A DNA stretch of 64,000 nt, from contig NZ_JAGGJF010000003.1 in the NCBI RefSeq assembly GCF_030466405.1, forward strand, positions 335,326 through 399,325. Reading direction: 5' to 3'. Below are positions 19,891 to 26,223 of this stretch, piece after piece. The notes under the pieces were generated by a model. It saw only the letters and a program-made list of their open reading frames with translations. It searched no databases and was not told where the DNA came from. Source of the stretch: Pseudidiomarina terrestris. Lineage in GTDB: Bacteria > Pseudomonadota > Gammaproteobacteria > Enterobacterales > Alteromonadaceae. How positions within the stretch are numbered: position 1 is the first letter of the stretch; each line of letters begins with the position of its first letter. A program made the translations under genes and the position numbers.

Positions 19891-20297
19891 TAAAAAAGTA
19901 TTTGATCACTGTTGGGATGTCGGGCCTTCTCTTTGGTTGTGGCCAACCATCTACTCGGATCGCCTATCACCTTTCACTCTCGCAGTACAACGCAGAGGCC
20001 TTGATTCTTGAAGAGAACTACGGAGCCACAACGTCTTTCGTTTATAAGTTATACATATGCGATGAAGGGAGAGTTGGCATGAGCAAGTGCGGTAAGGAGT
20101 TGCTTGTTGTTGATAAGCTTCATTTGAGTGAAATCGACGTCAGATTAGTTGGTGAGACATTGATAGTGTCGTTACCTGACATCGCTAGAGTTCATCATTT
20201 TAGTAATTTTTGGTATTCGAAGGGCAACCCACTACAGCATCCTGTACCCATTGAACTTGAATTGAGAACGACAAATACTCTAAATGTTCGAGAATAG
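19878..20297 (+). CDS. Small lipoprotein, candidate immunity protein for the type-44-like tip
   Basis: The ATG at 19878 lies inside the toxin fragment's last codons. It gives 139 residues with a lipoprotein signal (MLSIIKKYLITVGMSGLLFG then Cys22), so the protein should be anchored in the periplasm. The mature part contains ENYGATTSFVYKLYICDEG, a GATT-type block I associate loosely with small immunity-like lipoproteins next to toxins. The frame extends upstream to 19794, but that part lacks a signal peptide and overlaps the toxin. A periplasmic immunity protein would imply a toxin acting in the envelope. Function is inferred from position only. Confidence 0.55.
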   Translation: MLSIIKKYLITVGMSGLLFGCGQPSTRIAYHLSLSQYNAEALILEENYGATTSFVYKLYICDEGRVGMSKCGKELLVVDKLHLSEIDVRLVGETLIVSLPDIARVHHFSNFWYSKGNPLQHPVPIELELRTTNTLNVRE

Positions 20298-20318
20298 GCT
20301 GCTAGATTAGACAGCTGA

Positions 20319-20441
20319 CATTATGGGAGTTCGGTGTTGATCAGGGTGAATACGGCAGTTAGCAACTTTAACGCTGCATCTGGCACTCTAGGGGTTTTCA
20401 TGGTAGTTGCCGTTGGAACATGTGGAAGCTTGCTAAGATGA
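20319..20441 (+). pseudogene. Short reading-frame fragment, possible toxin tail
   Basis: The frame ending at TGA 20439-20441 is open only from 20319 and reads VNTAVSNFNAASGTLGVFMV then VAVGTCGSLLR. I do not recognise it. Its stop overlaps the ATG of the next gene (ATGA, 20438-20441), the same coupling seen for the other tip/immunity junctions in this island. That is the only reason to think it is the end of a lost toxin. Confidence 0.3.
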
Positions 20442-21013
20442 AAAATCCATTATCGCCGTTTTGGACGCTCGTTGTGAGCGTCACCCTCTTCTTATTTGCT
20501 TCGCAACTGCTATTGAAATATGCAGATAGCGCGCGGTTTTGGCTGCAACAAAAACTTGCGCCGGTAACGGCAGAAAGTCACACGATTTTTCAAGAAGCGC
20601 TAGGAAATCACTACATCGTTGCTCCGTATATGGAGCAATACTACTACTTAAGCCCTTACTATTACACGCCGTTTGATGCCGCATATAATTGGCACAAAAT
20701 GACCAGCGCTACAGAGTATCAAGCATGTGCAATACGCTCGCAATTATGTATCCCAGGTGTTGTTTTTCATCCAAGCAAAAGTGCGGCTGAAATGTTCGAA
20801 ATTTATGCGGATATGATGCGGCAAGGCAAGATTCTTGGAAAGGCGTACTACTGTGTTGGCGGTGTGTTGGCGATTGGCAATGACACTATCGACGAACAGG
20901 AGCTAAAAGATCGGAAGGTTAAGATATTATCGTTTTCAACGTCAAGTGGCACGTATATAGTTGATGGCCTACCGGAAGATCAGTTGAAACAGTGGAGAGG
21001 GCGTTGTTCATAG
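20438..21013 (+). CDS. Membrane-anchored protein of unknown family, candidate immunity protein
   Basis: The product is 191 residues from the ATG at 20438 (the frame is open back to 20420, but the ATGA overlap with the preceding fragment favours this start). The N-terminal hydrophobic helix FWTLVVSVTLFLFASQLLL is a signal anchor. The rest is a Tyr-rich extracytoplasmic domain (PYMEQYYYLSPYYYTPFDAA) with four cysteines, including the C-terminal WRGRCS. I do not recognise a family. Position after a toxin-like tail and before an Rhs core fragment suggests immunity; that is inference. Confidence 0.5.
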   Translation: MKNPLSPFWTLVVSVTLFLFASQLLLKYADSARFWLQQKLAPVTAESHTIFQEALGNHYIVAPYMEQYYYLSPYYYTPFDAAYNWHKMTSATEYQACAIRSQLCIPGVVFHPSKSAAEMFEIYADMMRQGKILGKAYYCVGGVLAIGNDTIDEQELKDRKVKILSFSTSSGTYIVDGLPEDQLKQWRGRCS

Positions 21014-21232
21014 CACTCAAAAAGCAAAAGAACTATGTTTTGCTTGAAGGCGAGCTGGTTGCGCTTGTTTATAATGATGAATTGTACTTTGTCCACAACG
21101 ACCACTTAGGTCGCCCGCATAAGGTAACCGATGATGCGAAAGCGGTGGTTTGGGAGGCCGTTTTGCAAAGCTTTGACCGCAGCGTTGTGAGCTCTAGCAT
21201 AGGTACGCTGAATATCGGCTTCCCAGGTCAAA
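21010..21232 (+). pseudogene. Rhs core fragment (copy 1)
   Basis: The frame carries YVLLEGELVALVYNDELYFV followed by HNDHLGRPHKVTDDAKAVVW and ends NIGFPGQ. These are the last segments of an Rhs core ('L.ALV.N.ELYFVHNDHLG.P..VTD...VVW.A......FPGQ'). Intact Rhs proteins continue with YYD.E.G and YDP.TGRY. Here, after FPGQ, the homology jumps by one frame into a type-44-like piece. There is no start codon context of its own. Confidence 0.8.
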
Positions 21233-21317
21233 TCAGGACTTTGGTAATTTCAACGACGGTTCTAGAGCTGAGGCTTTAGGTATTCCATCTGATGTTGCCG
21301 ATAAGGCTGCGGGTGTA
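21233..21317 (+). pseudogene. Second copy of type-44-like tip segment
   Basis: The frame reads NQDFGNFNDGSRAEALGIPS then DVADKAAG, nearly repeating the 19,678-19,760 segment (QDFGNFNYGATAEALGIPSD then VADRAAG). It is fused, out of frame, to the Rhs core fragment on its left and, in frame, to the 107-residue gene on its right. It appears to be a recombination scar between two tips. Confidence 0.65.
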
Positions 21318-21641
21318 ATGTTAATGAATAACATCATAGAAGACGAAATCAGGTGCAAATGCACGAAACGGATTGCTGAGATATTTCGAGTTGATAAAGG
21401 AAGCTTAGGCGACGATACCGATTTAACAAAACTGTGTGAGGCCCAATCGGCAAGGTTTTGGAAACGTAACGTGGCTGATAAGGTGCTAGATGATATAAGA
21501 GATGCTGCGGGTAAAGAGTCGCTCAAACTGCTAAATAGTGGTGAATTCGAGGTGAGAACTTTTGCTGACTATGTCCGGTTTATGCAGATATGTTACGAAG
21601 AAAATCCGAGACTTGTTCAAATAGTGATAGGTGAGGTTTGA
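21318..21641 (+). CDS. Small acidic/charged protein, candidate immunity protein
   Basis: The 107-residue protein has no signal peptide and is mostly predicted helical. Its first half (KRIAEIFRVDKGSLGDDTDL) looks superficially like the first helix of an acyl carrier protein but lacks the DSL phosphopantetheine serine. The frame is continuous with the type-44-like scar upstream, so the true start is unclear; ATG 21318 or ATG 21324 (MNNIIEDEIRC) are the options. Function is unknown; it sits between tip fragments where immunity genes occur. Confidence 0.45.
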   Translation: MLMNNIIEDEIRCKCTKRIAEIFRVDKGSLGDDTDLTKLCEAQSARFWKRNVADKVLDDIRDAAGKESLKLLNSGEFEVRTFADYVRFMQICYEENPRLVQIVIGEV

Positions 21642-21642
21642 C

Positions 21643-21762
21643 GTGCCTGCAGAAGCCGTTTCGATGACATCTCCCGGAAATTATTCTTTGTTCTTGGGAG
21701 ACAACAACTGCCAAGATTATGTAGATAGAGTGATCGATAACTATAAGAAGCTGAGTGACTAA
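21643..21762 (+). pseudogene. Toxin-tail fragment (NNCQDYVDRV type)
   Basis: Thirty-nine codons from GTG 21643 to TAA 21762 include SLFLGDNNCQDYVDRVIDNY followed by KKL. The 'NNCQD(Y/F)' ending is typical of the extreme C-termini of several secreted toxin tips. Only the tail survives. The next gene begins 2 bp after its stop, again a toxin-to-immunity type junction. Confidence 0.5.
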
Positions 21763-21764
21763 AA

Positions 21765-22247
21765 ATGAAAATCGCGGTTGTTCTTGTTCTTGTTCTTGTG
21801 GCTATTGTATCCGTCATGGGGCTCCCATATATCTATCGATTACTTGATCTGTATACGGCAAATCAAGAGAAGTTTCTGCCAATTGCTCAAGCCAACCTCA
21901 CTGAAGATTTATATAAACTTGATTTTTCACCCCCGCGCTCGGGGTATTTTGAGGTTGGATTGCTATCCAAGGATGGGGTTTCGGTCGAAACTTTGCAGAC
22001 ACTATCGATGAATGGTCATTTAAAAATAGAGCGTGGTCGAGATGTATTATGGGAGATGGATATAGATAAACCTCTTCATTTTCGGTCTCCTAATAATCCC
22101 GAAATAGTTAATAAGGCAATTCTATTTCAGTTTCCCGTTAACACGCTGATCAATAGTACACCGTTGAAGATAAGCTACCAGCCTGAAAGTGACGAACCTA
22201 ACACAAAGTTCCCTATAATTTATGTTTCGATTAGCGCAGCGTACTAG
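21765..22247 (+). CDS. Secreted or anchored protein, candidate immunity protein
   Basis: The 160-residue product begins with a long hydrophobic segment (KIAVVLVLVLVAIVSVMGLP), probably an uncleaved anchor, then a soluble domain of unknown family rich in beta-prone sequence. It follows the toxin-tail fragment by 2 bp and is followed directly by Rhs-core-like sequence (TCTAG/ACTAG junction). An envelope-located immunity role is inferred from position and topology alone. Confidence 0.5.
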   Translation: MKIAVVLVLVLVAIVSVMGLPYIYRLLDLYTANQEKFLPIAQANLTEDLYKLDFSPPRSGYFEVGLLSKDGVSVETLQTLSMNGHLKIERGRDVLWEMDIDKPLHFRSPNNPEIVNKAILFQFPVNTLINSTPLKISYQPESDEPNTKFPIIYVSISAAY

Positions 22248-22258
22248 TATAGGGGCTG

Positions 22259-22870
22259 AATATCGGCTTTACTCCAGGCATCTTGCCTTCCACCCTTCGG
22301 GTCATCGCAAGCGATGTTCAAACATGTTCCAGACATGTTTGTCCAGGTCAATACTGGGACAACGAGAGCGGCACATGGCAGAACTGGCATCGTGATTACG
22401 ACCCAAGCACGGGGCGCTATATTCAGTCGGACCCGATTGGGTTGAGCGGTCGCTTAAACACTTATGCCTACGCATCGTCAAACCCGATTATTAGAACTGA
22501 CTATTATGGGTTGGCTGACTGTAATCAGCAAAAAGATTGTGTGCAAGAACCACTAAATAGGTACTCTATGGAAAAGTCTGTAAATGCGATAGTCGGATTC
22601 GGAGTAGGTTCATCGATGTTTGGTTCTTCGGCTCAAGCTTTGAATAAGACAGCTAAAAAACCAAGAGGTGGAATTGCTGGAGGTGGTCCTAGCGGTCGTT
22701 ATACGAGCTATTCCCGGCGGTTTTTTGGAAATGGCTGGGGTCGTACGCTAGGTAAAACAGCGATAAGCTCAGTAGCCAAGCTAACTGGAATTATTGGCGC
22801 TGGGGTAGGTGCATGGTCCCAGCATTACAATGCATTTCAAGCTTATATGGAGTGCGTCGATGGCAATTGA
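22259..22870 (+). pseudogene. Rhs C-terminal fragment with a variable toxin tip
   Basis: After NIGF and a 69-bp in-frame insertion, the frame gives PGQYWDNESGTWQNWHRDYD and PSTGRYIQSDPIGLSGRLNT. This is the canonical end of an Rhs core, where the tip is normally autocleaved after the DPIGL block. The tip is about 115 residues: a Gly-rich hydrophobic stretch (VNAIVGFGVGSSMFGSS), then RYTSYSRRFFGNGWGRTLGK, and a second Gly-rich hydrophobic stretch, ending CVDGN. I do not recognise the tip. There is no good start codon (a TTG at 22283 is the first possibility and lies in the insertion), and a TAG precedes the core. As it stands it is a displaced tip rather than a full gene. Confidence 0.7.
22274..22342 (+). 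repeat. 69-bp in-frame insertion carrying two perfect hairpins
   Basis: Compared with the equivalent point of core copy 1 (GGCTTCCCAGGTCAA), extra sequence lies between two CCAGG repeats at 22274 and 22343. It contains CATCGC-AA-GCGATG and AAACATGT-TCCAG-ACATGTTT, both perfect inverted repeats. The period of 69 keeps the reading frame open. It resembles a small palindromic repeat element inserted with a CCAGG duplication. Confidence 0.6.
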
Positions 22871-23240
22871 TTTTGACGCACGCAAAGCCGCGTTAGATAT
22901 TCTAACGAAATTGGACATGGGTAGTATCAAGCTCCAAGAGCTGGAGAATGAGTGGCCTCGCTCTCAAGACCCAGCGTTGAATGGGATTAAGCGCTGGCTT
23001 TGGACACTTTATAGTGATGAAGATGACGTACTTACAGTACGGCAATTGTCTGATTGCGATCAAAGGACCTTAGCCAACTGTAAGTTGTTTCTAGCATCAA
23101 ACTACGAGTTTCCGATGAAAGAATTAACTGCTATCTCCAAAGCAAAGGAAAAGCTACGATGGGGGGTGGAGTGGAACGCAGAGTGTACTCTTCCCGACTA
23201 CGACAGTTGGCCTTTCCCTAGAGAAATAAAAGACAACTAG
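22860..23240 (+). CDS. Candidate immunity protein for the adjacent Rhs tip
   Basis: The 126-residue acidic soluble protein starts at ATG 22860, overlapping the last 11 bp of the toxin tip (stop 22868-22870). The sequence MAIDFDARKAALDILTKLDM and the Trp-rich WPRSQDPALNGIKRWLWTLY suggest a compact alpha-helical fold. There is no signal peptide, so it would act in the cytoplasm. The frame is open up to 22809, but that extension lies fully inside the tip gene. The overlap, size and acidity are the usual features of cognate immunity genes. No family was recognised. Confidence 0.6.
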   Translation: MAIDFDARKAALDILTKLDMGSIKLQELENEWPRSQDPALNGIKRWLWTLYSDEDDVLTVRQLSDCDQRTLANCKLFLASNYEFPMKELTAISKAKEKLRWGVEWNAECTLPDYDSWPFPREIKDN

Positions 23241-23296
23241 GCTGGGTCGAGTCACTTTATGAAAACTGGTCTTACATTAGCGGGTACCTAGGAACT

Positions 23297-23413
23297 CAAT
23301 GACCACTTAGCTCGCCCGCATAAAGTAACCGATGACACGAAAGCAGTCGTTTGGGAGGCAGACTTGCAAAGCTTTGACCGTAGTGTTGTGAATTCTAGTG
23401 TAAACATCCCCTA
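23297..23413 (+). pseudogene. Rhs core fragment (copy 2)
   Basis: The sequence encodes NDHLARPHKVTDDTKAVVWE then ADLQSFDRSVVNSSV and stops soon after. By eye, bases 23297-23403 are about 85% identical to 21097-21207 of core copy 1. It lies right after the candidate immunity gene, as expected where a displaced tip was joined to a new core end. Confidence 0.75.
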
Positions 23414-23481
23414 ATTAGTGCCACGCATTTTTAGAGGTCTGTTTGTTCGTTTTACGGTAGAGTTCAGAGTTCTGTGTCAGC

Positions 23482-23603
23482 TAGACGGTCCTTACGACAC
23501 GGTAGCGCTTAGCTACGATGCTGCGGGGAGTTACAGCATCGTGTTTGCTAAAAGTTGCAGAAAGGGAACCAAAAAAGGTTGGCGGTCACGCCCTTGCCGC
23601 TAG
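23482..23603 (+). pseudogene. Degenerate YD-repeat-like Rhs fragment
   Basis: One frame reads LDGPYDTVALSYDAAGSYSI then VFAKSC, resembling an Rhs/YD repeat unit (GPYD..ALSYDAAG). It is upstream-type sequence placed downstream of the core end, so the segments are scrambled. An 8-bp inverted repeat (CGATGCTG and CAGCATCG, 23516-23541) lies inside it. The frame runs into the 3' end of the convergent rsd gene. Confidence 0.45.
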
Positions 23604-24070
23604 AGTAAACGATGCTGTTCCAGGGCGTGCAAGAGGCGATCTTCAAACTCCATCCGCAGTTCCAGTGCTTCTGCGAGGCCAGATAAGTGACGGTCAAAGT
23701 CGTCGAAGTGCGTATCATCGACACTATTGCCATATTGGTCGTGGAAGGCGAGGGCGACTTCTGTAGTTTCGCTGATCAGAGGGAAAAGCTCAGCGGCAAG
23801 CTCTTGCGTTTCAGCGGGCTTATCGCCACAGTTCGCTATAATCTGGTCGTAAATCTCGAAGTGGCCTGCGGAAACGTAATCCACCAGTAATCCACAAAAG
23901 TTACGCACATCTTCCGCCGCCGGGAGCGCTGACGTTTCTTTGTCATAAGGTGGCAATCCTGCAAGCTTGAAATATTCGATGAGCAGAAGTTGGCGTTCCT
24001 GTAGCCAGGTATCGATCGCCTGATGGGCTCCGCCCCAACGTTGTTTGGCTTGTTCTTGTCGCTTCAGCAT
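23600..24070 (-). CDS. rsd: Rsd/AlgQ family anti-sigma70 regulator
   Basis: This 156-residue protein matches Rsd/AlgQ: WLQERQLLLIEYFKLAGLPP, then VRNFCGLLVDYVSAGHFEIY and LSGLAEALELRMEFEDRLLH. Rsd binds sigma-70 region 4 in stationary phase and favours alternative sigma factors. The ATG at 24070 has a strong ribosome-binding site (GGAGAGG) and is preferred over the in-frame start at 24100. The stop borders the Rhs island. It is divergent from nudC, as in E. coli (rsd/nudC/hemE). Confidence 0.9.
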   Translation of the reverse strand: MLKRQEQAKQRWGGAHQAIDTWLQERQLLLIEYFKLAGLPPYDKETSALPAAEDVRNFCGLLVDYVSAGHFEIYDQIIANCGDKPAETQELAAELFPLISETTEVALAFHDQYGNSVDDTHFDDFDRHLSGLAEALELRMEFEDRLLHALEQHRLL

Positions 24071-24158
24071 GCTTACCTCTCCTTCTATGCGTAGTGTCAA
24101 TCTTCCGATGATGCTAAGCTTAGGTCAATAGTTTTTACCATATAGATAAAATGCCATT

Positions 24159-24980
24159 ATGACAAAACCTTATCAACGTCCTTCTGCTGACGAGCCGGCC
24201 TGGTGGTTTATTTGTGCCGGTGGTGAGATTGTTCTTGATGACGATCATCAGCCTCCTCATGGCCGCGCTGAAGAGTTACCGCTGCCTACCCTGGATGAGT
24301 ACCAAATTATCTGGTTGGGAGAAGTGCGCGAGCGTAGTTGCTACCTGGTATTGGCCGACTATGGCGATGATGCCTTTGCCGCCCTTGGCGAGTTCCAGTC
24401 GCTGCGGCCCTTGATCGAAAAGCACGATGAAGAAATGTTTTCGATGGCGTCACGGGCAAAGCAGATTACGGAGTTTGTTTCCACGCACCGGTTTTGTGGT
24501 CGCTGTGGCGCCCGCATGCAAGCGGTTGACTGGGAACTGGCAATGCAATGCCACACCTGTAAGCATCGCTGCTACCCGCGTATTTCGCCGTGTATTATCG
24601 TCGCCATTCGCAATGGTAAGAAAATTCTTCTGGCCCGCGGTGAACGACACCCGCCCGGACTCTATTCGGTTCTGGCGGGCTTTGTTGAGTCAGGCGAAAC
24701 TCTTGAACAGACGCTGGCACGGGAGGTCATGGAAGAGGCAGGCATCAAAGTCAAAAACGTTCAGTATGTCTGCAGTCAGCCATGGCCATTCCCTAATTCT
24801 CTCATGATGGGCTTTACCGCAGAGTGGGAAAGTGGCGACCTGCACTTTGATCCTTTTGAGCTGGAAGACGGTGCCTGGTATGGATTTGATGAATTACCGG
24901 ATATCCCCCTGCCAGGTACCATCGCGAATCGCTTGATCGAAACCGTAAAAGCGCAAATAGAGCAAGAATCTGAGACCTGA
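24159..24980 (+). CDS. nudC: NAD+ diphosphatase / NAD-capped RNA decapping hydrolase
   Basis: The 273-residue Nudix hydrolase has a zinc ribbon with four cysteines (CGRCGARM and CHTCKHRC) and the Nudix box GFVESGETLEQTLAREVMEE. The NADH-pyrophosphatase SQPWPFPNSLM motif follows. It cleaves NAD(H) and removes NAD caps from RNA 5' ends. Position between rsd and hemE is the conserved gammaproteobacterial order. Confidence 0.94.
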   Translation: MTKPYQRPSADEPAWWFICAGGEIVLDDDHQPPHGRAEELPLPTLDEYQIIWLGEVRERSCYLVLADYGDDAFAALGEFQSLRPLIEKHDEEMFSMASRAKQITEFVSTHRFCGRCGARMQAVDWELAMQCHTCKHRCYPRISPCIIVAIRNGKKILLARGERHPPGLYSVLAGFVESGETLEQTLAREVMEEAGIKVKNVQYVCSQPWPFPNSLMMGFTAEWESGDLHFDPFELEDGAWYGFDELPDIPLPGTIANRLIETVKAQIEQESET

Positions 24981-25049
24981 GACTGATAGAATAGCGTCGC
25001 AATTTTTGACCGGCCAATCTTTAAAGTTAAACATGGGTAGTACAAGCGA

Positions 25050-26114
25050 ATGAGTACTTTGCAGAATGATCTCTATTTACGTGCATTGTTGCGAGAGCCG
25101 ACAGAGCGCACCCCGATTTGGATGATGCGCCAGGCAGGCAGGTATTTGCCTGAGTATCGCGAGATCCGTAAAGAAGCTGGCGATTTTATGACGCTATGCA
25201 AGAATCCGGAGCTGGCATGTGAGGTCACTATGCAGCCGCTGCGTCGATTCCCACTGGATGCCGCCATTTTGTTTTCAGACATTCTGACCATCCCAGATGC
25301 GATGGGGCTGGGCCTCTATTTTGAAACCGGCGAAGGTCCAAAATTTGAGCGTCCCGTTCGCGATTTAGCCGCGATCAATAAATTAGCGGTGCCGGATCCT
25401 GAGCAAGAACTCGGTTATGTGATGAATGCCGTGCGTACTATTCGTCGCGAACTTAAAGGTTCAGTGCCACTGATCGGTTTTTCTGGCAGCCCGTGGACGC
25501 TGGCGACCTACATGGTCGAAGGTGGCAGTACCAAAAACTTCAGCGAAGTGAAAAAGTTGATGTTTGCTGAGCCACAGGCAATGCATAAGTTGCTGGATAC
25601 GTTGGCGCAGTCGGTCACAAGTTATTTGAATGCGCAGATTGCTGCGGGTGCGCAAGCCGTTATGGTTTTCGATACCTGGGGTGGTGTGCTGAGCCCACGC
25701 GATTACCGCGAATTCTCGCTGCGTTACATGCAACAGATTGTGGATGGGCTGACACGGGAAAACGAAGGGCGTCGTGTACCTGTCACCTTGTTTACCAAAA
25801 ATGCTGGCCCCTGGTTGGACGAAATGGCCAAAACCGGTGCAGATGCTTTGGGCGTCGATTGGACCACAGATCTTGCCGATGCGCGCAAATTAGTGCAGGA
25901 CAAAGTCGCCTTACAGGGCAATATGGACCCTAGCATGCTATACGCGTCGCCAGCACGAATTGAAGAAGAAGTGGCAAGCATTCTGGCAAGTTATGGCCAC
26001 GGCCACGGTCATGTATTTAACCTTGGCCACGGCATTCACCCGCAAGTCGATCCAGACCACGCAAAAGCGTTTATTGAAGCCGTGCATAAGCTCAGCCCTG
26101 CCTATCACCGCTAA
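25050..26114 (+). CDS. hemE: Uroporphyrinogen decarboxylase
   Basis: This 354-residue enzyme converts uroporphyrinogen III to coproporphyrinogen III in heme biosynthesis. It has the N-terminal [16 protein letters not shown] signature with the substrate-binding Arg residues, the [12 protein letters not shown] motif with the catalytic Asp, [13 protein letters not shown], and the C-terminal [12 protein letters not shown]. Length equals E. coli HemE. It follows nudC with a 69-bp gap. Confidence 0.97.
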   Translation: MSTLQNDLYLRALLREPTERTPIWMMRQAGRYLPEYREIRKEAGDFMTLCKNPELACEVTMQPLRRFPLDAAILFSDILTIPDAMGLGLYFETGEGPKFERPVRDLAAINKLAVPDPEQELGYVMNAVRTIRRELKGSVPLIGFSGSPWTLATYMVEGGSTKNFSEVKKLMFAEPQAMHKLLDTLAQSVTSYLNAQIAAGAQAVMVFDTWGGVLSPRDYREFSLRYMQQIVDGLTRENEGRRVPVTLFTKNAGPWLDEMAKTGADALGVDWTTDLADARKLVQDKVALQGNMDPSMLYASPARIEEEVASILASYGHGHGHVFNLGHGIHPQVDPDHAKAFIEAVHKLSPAYHR

Positions 26115-26223
26115 TTTGCGGTAAACCTCAACGAATCGGCGGTAAGCGGGGCTGCCGCCGGGTCGTGTCACTGTACAATACCGCCATAGTGTTAGAATTC
26201 CTTCACAGCACGTCGGGGAGTAG

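Larger units (their letters stand above)
18933..23599. other. Rhs/polymorphic-toxin debris island between fkpA and rsd
   Basis: About 4.7 kb separating two housekeeping genes holds no complete rhs gene but many pieces of one. They are a Hint-domain remnant, two IS3 transposase fragments, a type-44-like toxin tip, short toxin-tail reading frames, and three stretches of Rhs core. It also holds five intact small genes, each starting at or just after the end of a toxin-tail fragment. The small genes mostly encode lipoproteins, membrane-anchored or acidic proteins, as expected of immunity proteins. The order repeats as core/tip fragment then immunity candidate. I infer an archive of displaced Rhs tips; the source rhs gene is outside the window. 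Confidence 0.8.
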
